Source of the DNA: Prinia subflava | Taxonomy: Eukaryota; Chordata; Aves; Passeriformes; Cisticolidae | Direction: 5' to 3' | Length of the DNA: 64,000 bases | Assembly (NCBI RefSeq): GCF_021018805.1 | Contig: NC_086283.1 | Location: forward strand, 16,582,162-16,646,161 | Shown: positions 23,304 through 35,287 of the stretch, piece by piece | Position numbering within the stretch: position 1 is the first letter of the stretch | How the letters are laid out: the number at the start of each line of letters is the position of its first letter | The notes under the pieces: generated by a model | Seen by the model: the letters and a program-made list of their open reading frames with translations, nothing else | What the model was told of the DNA's origin: nothing | Databases searched by the model: none | Translations under genes and position numbers: made by a program

Positions 23304-25860
23304 CTGCAAGAGTCCAGCGAGGGAAGCCCAAACCATAGCCCAAATGAACACAACAGGAGCATGAATACATAAATCAGCTGCTGGGACATAGGACGGATAG
23401 GTCAAATATCAATTCCATCAGGACTTCCATTCTTCCATGCAAAATTCCCAAGAATTTCTAAAATGTATTTCCCACTCTCTCTGTCCATTGATTATAACAG
23501 GAGGAAATTCTACATTCTGCATTTTACAAAGCAGTAGAGAAGAAAGAATAGGAGAGGGGATGAAAAGCTTCTTTTAGCTGTCTCACCACATGCATGCAGG
23601 TGGATGAGCAAGGCAACATCTCTCCCATACATGTCCATGACCTACAAGGTCTCACTTGCCAAACTGGCAACAGTGCTGAGCCTTATCTGGCTCTTCTCAT
23701 GAAAGGAAGCCCCCTCCAGATGGGAGAGAAGGAAGCCAGGACAAAATACACAGCTGTTCTCATGTTGGAGTCGTAGCTGCTCAGCGCAGCCACTGTGTGA
23801 TGCAAGGCGAGGAGACAGTCTCATGTGATCCCAGGAGAAGTATAGGGTGGATATTGGGAAATCTCGTAGTGGAAAGGCTGTCCAGCCCTGGCACAGCTGC
23901 CCAGGGCAGTGGTGGAGGCCCCATCCCAGAGGGATCAAAAGCCGTGCGGACATGGCACTTGGGGACATGGAACAGCAGTAGCCTCGGCAGCACCGGGGGA
24001 ACAGTTGGGCACCATGATCTCAGAGGGCTCCTCTGACCTGAAGGCTGCCTGGCAAGCCCAGGATACCAGAAGCCAGCAGCCATTTCTCTTGGATTTCCTG
24101 CTTACAGGCATTTTAAGCCTGCTTTGCTTCACAGGTGCTTTTATGACAGGGGCATTCCCATCATTTCTGATCCTAACTCAAGGTTTGGAAAGCTGAATTT
24201 TATGAGAACTGGTTCATATTTTGATTAGCCTTAACTTGGAGTTTCCCTGGGCAACAAAGTCAGTGGGCGAACCCAACATGGCCTCAAAGGGCCATAAGAT
24301 CCCAGCTAACCAAGCCCCAATTCCCTCAGGATTGGTTTGCTGAATCTTTTCAGGGTTCATTTAGCAAACTTAAGGGTTTGGTAATTTTATGATAAAAACA
24401 ACCAGAAACCCATGGAAAAGAAACTGAACTAAAGCTGGCTAAAAGTGTTCCCTGCTGATGACTCATTAAAACAACTCATTCAAAAGGAGGCAGGATTGAT
24501 TTGATACTCACCAACACATCCGGCCAAGGTCAGAGTTCTCTTGCCACCGAAGAAACAGCAACCAGCAGGGACCTTTCTCCCACTCTCCAGCACAGGCTTC
24601 CTCCCTCCACATGCAGGGAACTGCAGCCACTCAGGGAACACCGACTTAGTCCTGGGCTGGCAACAGGAGAGGCACAAGGAATATTCTGAAGTCATTCTGA
24701 TCTCAGACCTGTCCAGACCTAGGAGAAAGTGCTTCCCACACTACTCTTTGAATTTTCTTGCCTCTCCCTTACAGCTTCAGAAGGTTTCTGTGGGAGCCGA
24801 GATTATTGGTGCAGTTCACAAGCTGCAGGTGCCTAAAGCATTCCCTCAGGAACGTGGAGCTTCCCTTGTGCCTTTCATTTCTTTATCCCAGAGTCTCCCC
24901 AGTGATCTGCAATCTAGAAAGAAAAAAGGCAAAAAAAAGAAGGAAGACCAATTCATTCTGACATTAAAGAGTGTTGCTTATCCCAACACAGTTCCAGGTG
25001 AAAAAACATTTCTGCCGCTCTAACAAATCCACTCCATTATCTCAACTTGATGGTAATTATTTAAACATTGTATCAGGAAACCTCGGTGACACCAGGCTTG
25101 TAACTCTGACAATTGTTCAGTTTGGCTACTTCAAGGTCTTTACCACCCAAGGAACCCAGCTTGAAACACCACATTTGCTACACAGCCCATCAAAAACTTG
25201 CACACAGAGACAACACAAGGCTGCTGCGAGACCCCTTTGGGTGGCAGAGCAGCTCCCGGGGATGTGGACAGCACCCCTTATTCCGAGCTGGTTCAGCTTG
25301 GACTCCATGCAGCACTCAGCCAAAACTGTGGGGAGCTGAAACTGTCCCCAGGCTGGAGGGGAGCGGGAGAGGCAGGGAGGGGTGGAGAGTGGGGACAGCA
25401 CGGAGGCCTCGGGATCGGACGGACACAGCGGGAACGTGTTGGGATGGGGAGGCAGAGGAGGGACAGCCCACTGCAGGGGCCACTCCTAAGACGGCAGCCA
25501 CGGTAGGACCTTGGCAGAGAGATATATCCACACCGCTGCCTGCCAGTGCCTGCCTGGCTCCTGCCCACCCACAGCACCACGGAGCCCTGAGCCTGTGCCC
25601 ACGCACATGGAAAAGCTGTGAAAAATCACACCAGGGCGGCATCGTGGTTGAGGTGTGCACAGACAGCCGGCTGCCTTTTTCCCGCCCTTTTTGCTGCCAT
25701 CTTTGGAAGGTTGGGCAGCAGCACTGCCCCCGAGCTCAGCCCAGGGCTGCCACGCATTGGGGAGAGGCAGAGAAGAGAGGTAAAACTGAACGTGTCCAAT
25801 CTTCTTCCAAAAGTCCTCCAAAATAAATTCCCCAAAGACCCCCAGCCAAAATGAAAATAG
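23304..25860. other. Non-coding stretch with a CR1 remnant
   Basis: No gene recognised. The expected preceding URB1 exon was looked for on the minus strand and not seen. The 25200-25830 part is GC-richer with several overlapping open frames that share no family motif. Confidence 0.45.
23836..23975 (+). mobile_element. CR1 LINE 3' fragment
   Basis: GGGTGGATATTGGGAAAT, then CTGCCCAGGGCAGTGGTGGA, then CCCCATCCCAGAGGGATCAAA and GGCACTTGGGGACATGG follow the CR1 ORF2 end and 3' region in order. It is diverged by several substitutions. Confidence 0.85.
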
Positions 25861-25874
25861 CCAAATTAAAACCA

Positions 25875-26160
25875 AAACCCCCTTTATTTTAAACAACTTC
25901 TATGTACTTTTGGTATTTATATTTTTATATTTGTGTTTATAATTAACAGTCTTATTTTATATTTATACATATATATTTTATACAATAAATAAGAAATATT
26001 AAATATATAATAATACTATATTTCTATCATCTGTATGATATACTTTATACTTACATATTTTTATATTTAGATATCTTAAGATATAATTAAATATTAATAT
26101 TTACATTTTAATATTTTTGTATTTATTTGTATTATAAACTATATTTTAACCTATACAAAT
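25875..26160. repeat. AT-rich low-complexity tract
   Basis: Runs such as TATTTATATTTTTATATTTG and AATATTAAATATATAATAAT dominate; C and G are scarce. Confidence 0.8.
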
Positions 26161-27010
26161 TAATTAACCTAACACATCAGAACCACAAAAATATAAAACC
26201 TTAGTCAACACTAGTACACAGTACACACTAATCCCATCACTACATATAACATGACCTATTTCTATTGCTGACATAAAATCACAAAACTTAACTCTGTTAA
26301 AAATGAAAAGAAACCTAACTAAAATCTAAGAATATTAAAAAAAAACCCATTATAACTAACCCAAAACCCCTATCCATTTGAAGCACAGGCTTCCTCCAAA
26401 ACAAATATTTCAAGAGCCCAGAAAACTCAAACATTTAAAATAACTAGTATAAAACCAAGAAACATTGAATGTTAAATACCTTACCTAAACCATAAAAAAA
26501 CCATCTGCAATAAGACTTCTTAGAAAAAAACCCAGATATACCAATTACCACCTCAACTATGCATCACCAACAATACCAGACAACTCCAAAGACATAATTC
26601 CCGTCCACAAAATACTCCATAAATTAAAAATAAAAAAAATAATCAACAAAACCCACTCACCCTACAACAATCCCTTTTAACCTATACACAAAGCTATAAC
26701 AAAACAAAAATTGACTATAAACCTTTGTACCTTCAATAGAATAACTCCACCATTAAACTCTACTGTACTAAATGTAGTAAAACTCCAAGGCAAACTAAAA
26801 TCCAAACCAGCAAGATAATACACCACTATTAACATTACCAAGACTTTCTTCTCCATTCCTCTAAAAACCAAATACAAACCTCAATTTACCTTCACCTAAA
26901 AAACCTGCAACGCACATAAAACCAACTACCCCAAAAACAGAAACAGAATCCTACTGTCTGCCATCAGCTAATCAAAACTACACTAAAAAAAATAAAACCT
27001 GACAATTCTC
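26161..27010. other. Strongly G-depleted, A/C-rich stretch
   Basis: By hand I count about 49 G in 26161-27000 (about 6 percent) while C stays common. The bias begins at the AT-rich tract and stops abruptly near 27020, where normal composition returns. No open frame of note except a 66-codon minus-strand one (26877-26677) that resembles nothing I know. Confidence 0.75.
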
Positions 27011-27127
27011 CTACTCACCATCTCCTAAGAATGCCTGGGTCCTCAGGCTGCACACCTCAGCCACGTTCTGAGGCCAACGCCGACATTGCAGGGTATACCT
27101 GGATTAAGAAGAGACAAGGTGATGCCA

Positions 27128-28166
27128 TGCCTTGGTTTGGAAAGACAGGTATCTGTCAGGGAAAACTGGAGTTTCCCTTGGAATGGAGAATGTAAAATTC
27201 CCTCTCTTGCATTGCATAGCAACAGTGACCATCATGTCCAGAGATACAGCCAGCGTCAAGGAAACTGATAAGAAAAGTCTCTCTTTGGTTAAGCACAAGG
27301 ATCCATTTTTATTTGCCCCCCAGACCAGGGAGGGGGAAAGAACGGAAGGGGGAACGGAAGGGGCAGAAAAATGGAAGAGTCCCAGGGGCCAAGTTGTGGA
27401 GTTTTATAGGATGTTGAAGGGGCAGAATTTTAGGGATTGGGTCAAAGGAGGGGTTAACACAAGGAGAGTAAGATCAGATTTCATCCTCCTAGAAAAAGGG
27501 GAATTCCACACCCCTCCCTCCAAATTATTACAATTTTGCAGTTAGCAGCTTTTAGGCAAAAAATATGGGAATAGGAGTAACAGTTCTTTACTAGGAATAT
27601 TAAAAATGCAAAAGCAGTAATAAAAAAAAAACAAAAAGCAAACAAAAGTCCTAGAAAACCCTGATGGAGTCAGGAATACGACCTGACACCCTGTCAGCCA
27701 GGGTGTTGGGAGCAGTCCAAATAAATCCTCCTGGAATGACAGATGTGGTTCTGTTGGAGTAGAGATGATCCTGAAGTGGTGGTGAGATGAGTCCAGCCTT
27801 CCTCTGAGAATCCAATGGAAAAGAGGATGCTCTGCTGTTCTGAATCTCAGGTTTTATCCAGGTAGGAATGCTTGGCTCCTCCCACTGGGTGGAGCATCTC
27901 ACAATGGAAGGATTTAATTTTATCAGTCATGTGGTGAGCCTTAATGGTTCATTAACAGCAGATATCCCCCTGGAGGGAGGATGGGTCATGGAAGAGATAA
28001 GGAACATTGCCCCCCCTGGTTTTAACAGTTGGCCCATTAACAGAAAGCCTCCAACCCCTTCTCCCCTGGAGTTAAGAGAGGTAAAGGAAAAAAAACCATC
28101 TCCCCAGCTGGTTTCAACAGATGAAATGGAATACACTTTTTTTTTTTGGTTATATAACCCAAGACA
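27128..28166 (-). mobile_element. LTR, family 1, longer reverse-oriented copy
   Basis: On the minus strand it starts TGTCTTGGG (plus 28166) and ends CCAAACCAAGGCA (plus 27128), matching the termini of 5244-6007 with one changed base. Shared interior blocks include CATTCCAAGGGAAACTCC and GAGATGCTCCACCCAGTGGG. It is about 275 bases longer; the extra part lies around plus 27215-27500, includes a GGGGGAAAGAACGGAAGGGG purine stretch, and corresponds to a gap in the first copy. Flanks read TGCCA and TGCGG, so no clean target duplication survives. Confidence 0.85.
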
Positions 28167-30930
28167 TGCGGGATTGCTGAAACTTGAGTGGACCCTCACT
28201 CCTCCTGCCTACCTCAACTCACCACAACTCCTCAGTTGCTCCTGAAGGCTGCCCAGGTGGCACCTTCAAAGGTAAGGAGGTCAAGGCTTCATCACAGAGC
28301 CCTGTACTACTTGCTGAATTCTCATGAGAGCAGCGAACTGAGTCTGTTAGCTGGTCAGTGAGGGGGTCTCAGGGTAATGCAAGTGGACTGCCTAAAAGAC
28401 ACAAATGACAATGGATGCTTGGAGTTGCACCAGAATATGGCACCCAAGGAATGACAACTGGCTCTGTCCACCAGTCACTGTTTACCTTACCCACTTGACC
28501 TTGATATCCAGCATTACTTTCTAAAAATAAAGACAAAGAACAATGCTGTAACATAGCCACTATTTATACCTCCCCTAAAAAGCCAAACAATGACCGACAT
28601 TCCTGGACAAGAAGGGTCAAAACACAGTGGAAAGGTGTGTACCAACGTATGGCCTGAAAGACATTGACGTGCGTCTGGAGTTACACTGTCGAAGTAGTTT
28701 CCATCTGAAACCACTTGAAAGTGAGCTCCTTCTGCAAGAGTCTTGGTTGTATTGGACCAGCTGTTTAAATGCTGCCGACCACTTCTAAAACCCAAAAAAA
28801 CCAAGGCTGCTCATGGTTTTGTCACTAATACAACAACTCCAGTAGCATCCAGTTCTGTGCTGGAATTGATACCTCAATCGCTGGTACTTGTCCAATCAGG
28901 GTCCCCCTGCTGCTGATACCCAGCTGTGCCAAACACTTCGCATCTTCAAAATGAAATGAAAAGTTGAAATATGAGGAAAACATAGAGAAGAAAGTCGGAC
29001 TTTGGATGCCGACCCACCTCGTCACAGTACTCCTCTGGCCTCCTGTGTTTGTATTGGTTTTACATCCTATCCCTCTACAAAAAGATTATTTGCCAAAGTC
29101 ACTCAGACATACAAGGAAAACTTAACCTTTCCAAAGTTCTAATTTCTCAAAGAAAACTGCCTAGGATCTGACAAGAGTGTGCATTAAGACAAATGACTAG
29201 AATATTGTGAGGTGCCCCTCTACCACTCCCACTGTCTCTGCCTGGCTCTCTACAGACTGGCCACGGTTGCTCTGTCTGAGGCATGGCGTGGGTGGCTAAG
29301 CAAAGCAAAATGTTACACGTGTAAAGCCTTCTTTCTATTCCACCTACCCCCAGTCTATTCCAGAGGGCAGAGCAGTTCCAGGCTAGACACAAACAACACA
29401 TGAGGCTACAAACAGCATGGTACAAGGATGCTAAGAAAAGTTCCTGGCAAGGACCGAGACTGCGCCACAAGAGATGACCAATGGTATGGTAACTGTGCAC
29501 GGAGGAGGCTGTAAGGAGCAGAAGAAAAGACTGTAACAGAGTGACCTGTTAAAAGAACTGCCAGCTACAATGATCAAGATGGCTGTGAGCCAGTACCAAG
29601 TTTAGACTGCTCCCCATACCCATAAAATCTTACAAGCCCCAGGATATTACAACTCACAGCTGAAAAGGACTGATGGCAATACAGCCAGAAATGAGGGCCC
29701 AAAACACGTCTGACTTGACGTTTCCAAGATGCAACTCTGAGACGTGGCCCAGCCTGCTGGTAAAAGAGCAAACCATATTCATATTGTGCCAAGAAGTGAG
29801 AATGTTTGGGAATCTAGAGATAACAGTTGACACTTGTGGTAAGGCCCTCAAGGGAAAATGGCAGAGATATCTGATCCAAGGGATCCCAAAGACACGCTAG
29901 ACAACACAGACTGGAGCTGCTCTGCACTGCACACCAGGGTTGCAGTCAGAAGTAGAGATGCTGGCTTTAGCTGTCCTGAGAGGCCCCTTAGAGGACATCC
30001 CTTTCCCCTCTGCTGATTTTTAAACTTGTTGCAGGAATTTCCAACCCACTACCCTACTAGCATCTCATCTCCAGGCCAGGGGCCCTGACTTATCTTTTGG
30101 GTCACTGACAACATGAATTCATGCTGGACCTGGAAATGAGTCTGCCTGGGAAGGCCCTGTGATTGCCTGTTATCCTCTTAGCCAGCTACAATAAAGAAAA
30201 TCAAAATCAGTGTACGAGTTATGTGGGCCAAATCCCAACAAGTCAGCTGCTCACCCTTGCCTAGGATGCCTGGGTCCTCAGGTCTCAGGCTGTTATTATG
30301 ATTTGCACCTGGGTTAGCAGGAGGCAGAGCCAAAGAGCATTTCTGTGATTGTGGTGGATGCCCTCATGTGCTGTAAGACATGTAAATGCATCCGCTACCC
30401 TTGTGAAAAGCCTTGGGGGCAATCAAATGGACACTGCTTCTCACTGTGCTACTTTCAAACCAACCTCCCCTACCCCCAAAGTAACTCCTAACCAGGTACA
30501 CTGCTCATCTTCCTGCTCCTGATCACAAATCCTCAACTTACCCATCAGAAGCCATCTCAGACATCATCTTTGAATTGGGGAAATTCTCTTTTGTGACACA
30601 ATTAATCTGCTGAAAAAATCTGAAGTATCATATCATTGATATAACCTGGAATTTCAGGAAACTGCATGCCTTCAAAAAAAAAAAAGTGAAGAAAGTGCAG
30701 AAATTACAAAAACATCTCACCACTACAACTTTCTTCATGGTGTCTTCAAAGCTTCTGTTGCTGAAAACAAGCTGAAATAACCTGAAAGAGACTCTTCAAT
30801 GAAATGAGAAAAGAGCTCTTGTCTCTGCTGATCCCCCAGAGGGAATGAAGCCCCTCAGCAAAGGCTGGGGTTAATATACCCCTGTTTGGGCCTGCCTCTC
30901 ATTCCCCCAAGTCCCCAGGAAAATCAGGAG
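28167..30930. other. Unassigned stretch; short minus-strand frames only
   Basis: Several 60-117-codon frames lie on the minus strand (28369-29851) but are in different phases and show no motif I can name. Part of an old retroelement is possible given the adjacent LTR, but no polypurine tract adjoins that LTR on this side. No host exon is supported. Confidence 0.4.
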
Positions 30931-30942
30931 GCAAATCCCAGG

Positions 30943-30997
30943 TATAAAAGCCCTCCGAGGAGGTGTAGCTGTTTGGCTCCTCTGACTTAAAGTCAAA
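30943..30997 (+). promoter_or_regulatory. Candidate TATA promoter and short first exon
   Basis: A consensus TATAAAA (30943-30949) is followed about 25-30 bases later by a pyrimidine-rich start-like sequence (TTGGCTCCTCTGAC, about 30973). A strong 5' splice site, AAA|GTGAGTAAA, sits at 30998. This would give a tiny untranslated exon on the plus strand, about 5.5 kb before the receptor's start codon. The link to the receptor is inference. Confidence 0.35.
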
Positions 30998-31430
30998 GTG
31001 AGTAAAGGGCTCTATGTAGAAGAAAAGTCTTTAGGGAAATGACAACAATTTCTTTTTTGCCACAACTACTTTGAGCAAAAGTGTGGAAAAACCCATAAAA
31101 AATAAAACTGTGTTTCAGCACCACAGCCAGACATATTGGATAAATTGTTGTTAACTTGTGTAATTGTTCATTAGTTACTACTGAGTAGTACTCCACATAT
31201 GACTAAGTAGGGTGGAGAAAAAATAGTATGAATGGTGTAAGTCTCACTGGGACCTCTAATTAAGGCTATCTACATTATAGATAAAAATAAGAAAAATAAT
31301 AGATTCCAGGATGGCGTTAGGGTTATATACATCACTGACTTGCTCCCACCTGAGACATTAGGGACCAGGGTGTGGGTAGAAGTGCCCTGAAATGCAAATT
31401 TAAACCTTAAAATGCTGAAAAAGGCAGAGC

Positions 31431-31880
31431 TTCTTTCAAATGAATACCCTAAAATAAGGAAATAGGGTCGTTACCTCCACTTAAACTGATATAATGGCAA
31501 ATAAATGGCTTCTCCCCTTAAATTTAATCCCCTAAAATTTTGGGAAGAAAGGGGGTTTCCTCACTTTAAATCTCTCCAGTGATGGAAAAACCTTCAAAGG
31601 GATTCAAACCCTTAAAAAGGAGGGACAGCTCACTTCCCCCTTAGTTTAAGCCTTAGGATAATGAAAACACATAAAAAAACCCTTTAAAACCAGAAAATAA
31701 GGGAAAATGGGAGTTCTCCATCATTTCTTACCCCTAATAGCTCAGAAAAGGCAGGTTTTTCTTCAACTGAGATCTTTAAAATTGCAGGGGAAGCAGATTC
31801 CTCTTCAATTTGAACACAGACAATTATGGGAAAGGAAACATTTCCCTTCAATTTAAACCCCTTTTCTCCTGATAACCCCT
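31431..31880. repeat. Degenerate ~41-bp tandem repeat, about 11 units
   Basis: A loose consensus of TTC(C/T)CTTCAATTTAAACCCCT followed by AAAATTNTGGGAAAGNAGG recurs at starts near 31431, 31471, 31510, 31557, 31593, 31634, 31714, 31758, 31798 and 31842. The gap at 31634-31714 equals two units. Divergence between units is high. Confidence 0.7.
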
Positions 31881-32288
31881 CTCTTTTCTTGGGGGTGCTG
31901 TAGAGGGACTGACAAGGTAGAAGGGGAAAGTTGAAAGGCTCCCCCCAGGACCCCTTGTGCTGCCCCATCTTCTCAAGTACTTTTCCCTCAGCATTTTCTT
32001 GAAGTGATGCTCCATGCCCAGGTGCACCTGGCTGTTCCCCAGCCCCTGCTGGATGGAGGGACACTCTGGGTGTCCCCTTGGCCCCTCTGGACTAGCAGCT
32101 CCCTGCACAGGTGTACCCAGGTAACTCTTTGAAAGCAGCCTTTGGCATGAGCTTCCCCTCCTCGTCCTCACTGGTCACACCTGAGGCTGCTGCACCCACC
32201 TTGGAGTGCGGGATTTTACCCAGGTTTGTAGAATACTCACTGCAGGATTCAGTAATTCATGGTCAAAAAGATTTTCTCCTAGCTGTGA

Positions 32289-32304
32289 AATAATAATAAT
32301 AATA
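32289..32304. repeat. (AAT)n microsatellite
   Basis: Five consecutive AAT units. Confidence 0.85.
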
Positions 32305-32466
32305 AAAGAATTAAAAAGTCACTTTTGTACTTAAACCAGCATGTAATCTAGAAGTTTGTATGGACTAGCTGTCTGCTCTCAGCAAATACTCCCTAGTATT
32401 TACATCTTTAAAGGTTGTTGAAAGAGAAGTTGAACACCGTGCTACCTTTTCTTCCCCTTACATAGC

Positions 32467-32512
32467 AAAATAATCTAATATTTTACAATAAAATAATCTA
32501 ATATTTTACAAT
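32467..32512. repeat. Exact 23-bp tandem duplication
   Basis: AAAATAATCTAATATTTTAC plus AAT is present twice without a change (32467-32489 and 32490-32512). Confidence 0.95.
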
Positions 32513-33085
32513 AAAATTTATTGGCTTGTGGTCTAAGATCCATAAAGGGTATTTGTTATGATTTTATGATGCTATTTTCAGGTCAGTGTCCTGAGGGTAG
32601 TTCCAGCCATCCCTCATCCTGCTGCCCTGTGCAACCAGGCCCCCGTGCTGTGTGGCTGTGCAAGGCACCTGATGCATCTGTTTTGAAGAAAGAGGGACAA
32701 TTATGCATTGAAACTTAGTACCAGTTCCCTTTGCTGTTCAGTATTTTACACTGGGATTTTTTTGAACAGTAGCGTTCTGATTGTTTCTATGTCAAAGGAT
32801 ATGTATTTTGGGCTTTAATTCTTTTTTAATGATGCCTTATCTCAGGGGAGCTGTGCAGGGCTGGGTAAGTCTGATGACTAAAGAGTGTGAATAATATTTG
32901 CACAGCCTCTGTGTTTTCAGTGCTCAGTCCCTGACAGCTAAAAGTAAATAACAAAACCTGAGGAAATGCAAAAATACTGCCATCATTGTGCACTTTTTAG
33001 TTTAGGTACCAAATTGAAATGTGCAGTGATCTGAAGACAGCTCAGCCCAACTGGAGCTAAACATCCTTTAATTAACCTTTGCAGG

Positions 33086-33160
33086 ATGGAGGTGTTAAAA
33101 TTATTCAAGAAGATCTTCAAGCATGGCAGCTAGAAAAGCCTGAAGGATTCACAGAAACTG
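33086..33160 (+). other. Exon-like segment, possible 5' untranslated exon
   Basis: TTAACCTTTGCAG precedes and GTAAGC follows a 75-base segment, both good splice consensus. One frame is open throughout (25 codons), but no start or partner exon was found. It could be an untranslated exon of the downstream receptor or chance. Confidence 0.25.
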
Positions 33161-34780
33161 TAAGCACCTATTAAAGGCACAGGTATATGAGTCTTTAGGT
33201 TTTGGAATAAAAATGGCTGGTTAACAAACATCCTGAAGAGTCAGCCACCCATATTTTTCATCCAAAGAATCGCATATTCCTAGCTCCTGGGCTCTGAGAT
33301 GTAATTACAGTACAAGGAGGTTTGGGAGAGCTGAAAAGTCACCATAGCAGCCTCCTGGCAAAAATCTTTGCTGATCCAGTATAAACCAAAATTTGTTTTT
33401 ATCTGAATGGTCTTAGTGAGCCTGCTTGTGTCCTCTGTTGGCTCTCTGCATCCTTCATTTCATTGTACTCCTCAGTCACAGTCTTTTCCTGCTCTAAAGG
33501 TAATCTTCTAAATCTTCCCATGAAAGTTTTGACTAGAAATGAATGCAGGATGCTGGTTATTCAATCAGGGTCTGCCTCTGAGTTAAGGAAGAGATGCCCT
33601 GTCATGGCATTCCAGACCCTTTGTAATCATCTCCAGTGAAGCTGATAAACAACTTGTGCTGAATAATTGCAAGCATTGTAGTAAACTGAAAAACATGGAA
33701 ACAGATAAAAGAAGATAGGGGAAATGGAAATCATTGAAGTCCTGTGCAGTCTGTGTTGAGAAGGGAGGCTCTCCATGCAAGAGTTTATGTGAGTGTTAAA
33801 AACTATGAGAAGCTATGCAGCATGGATTTTGTGAGACACACAGGAAATTGCCAAGCAATTTCCATGGATGTGATCTGACTGTAATAGGAGGCCAAGACCA
33901 TGAGGCTGAGGCTGGTGGATGGCAGGAGGGTGCTCAGCTGTGGCTGCTGGGCTGTAAGAGGGTCTGTGGGTCTGTGTGAGTGCACAGGGGGAAGGCAATG
34001 CAGGAGAGCAGCTCCTGAGATAAAAAGTGATTTGGCTAAGGGGTGATCTCCATTTTTTAAAGACAAACTGGAAGTCTGGGGTTTTTACATGGGGATAACC
34101 AACAGGAGGAGACAGATTTGTGAGCAATAAGGTGAGGATGGATGAGTAGGTTATGTAGGAAAGCTGAAGGAAGAGACACTTTTGTTCTGTCTGGAGCCTA
34201 GAGTGCCTGGAGGAGCAGGGTGCTTTGTTTAGCAGCCTTGGGAGGTTCAAGCTTTTGATGGTTCCTCTCTTACATCTCTCTCACATCCAGTAAAGAAGAT
34301 AAACTACTAGGAGCTGCTGTCAAAACATTTAAGATCACACTCCTGCAGGAGACAGCTATCAGGGCTCCAGGGCTGATTTTGTCCTCTAGAGCTAATTCAC
34401 AAAATTCAGGAGTTGGCATCTGGCTGGCCAAAGTGACAGGGACATGGAGATGTCCTCCTCAGTGGCCACTCTCTCTGAGACCTTACTCATGAAGTCTTTC
34501 TCAGCAGCAAGCAATAATTAGCATTCTTTGAACTCGGCAATGACTAATTAATATCTTGCATGAGGGAAGAAAGATACTGGTGTTGATCTTTACCCTATAG
34601 TGTTATGTACTACAAATAGAGGTTAGACAGCTGTTGTGGGGAATTTTCAACTAGTCCTTTAATACAATCACTTTTGAAACAGAAAGGAGGGGAACTCTTC
34701 AGTTGTTTTTTTCTAATTGGTCTTTTACACTGCTCCATATTCTGGACTTTGCTCTGGACAAAACCTTTATGACCCTGTGA

Positions 34781-34900
34781 CGTACCACAGGCTGGGAGTG
34801 TAATGATTTGTTTCTTAAATATTATTACAAAAGTCAACAAATCATTTCTGGAGTAATAAAAGAGAAGGTTGGGGGCAGAGATTTGTTAACACAGTAGATT
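34781..34900. repeat. Local direct duplication, copy 1
   Basis: Shares CCACAGGCTGGGAG(T/C)GTAATG, a CTTAAA...TTACNNCAAAAGTCA block and AGAGATTTGTT with 35166-35287, in the same order and orientation, about 385 bases apart. Confidence 0.8.
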
Positions 34901-35165
34901 TTCCACGACCTAAGAAATGTGGTTTCAGAATAGAAACAGTTTGTTCTTTGTTTCCTGACCCACTGAAAACTTTGCAACGTTACATCTGATTTTCTCTTCA
35001 TATCTCCTTCACTGGTCTTTTGAGATCTGACAGAAGAAACAGCATGGAGCAAAAACCTACCTGAATTTCTGTGCTACACAGGGAGGTGAGTTTTTGAGCA
35101 GAGCCTTTAAATAACTATGGTGTTTTTAGAAGAAAGCATGCCAATATATGGGAAGTCCTATTTAG

Positions 35166-35287
35166 GTGCCACAGGCTGGGAGCGTAATGTTTTATTCCTT
35201 AAACGTTACTGCAAAAGTCAGCAAAAAATTGCCAGAGTAATGGCATAGAAAGCTAGGAGAAGAGATTTGTTGTCACAGCAGTAAATA
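35166..35287. repeat. Local direct duplication, copy 2
   Basis: Counterpart of 34781-34900, diverged by many substitutions. It is either an old tandem duplication or two neighbouring insertions of an unnamed repeat. Confidence 0.8.

Noticed and set aside
26161..27010. Nuclear mitochondrial insertion (G-poor, light-strand-like composition)
   Set aside because: No mitochondrial tRNA, rRNA or protein sequence could be read in any frame; left as an open check.
28369..29851. Retroviral env on the minus strand beside the LTR
   Set aside because: Frames are short, in different phases and lack recognisable env motifs; no polypurine tract adjoins the LTR.
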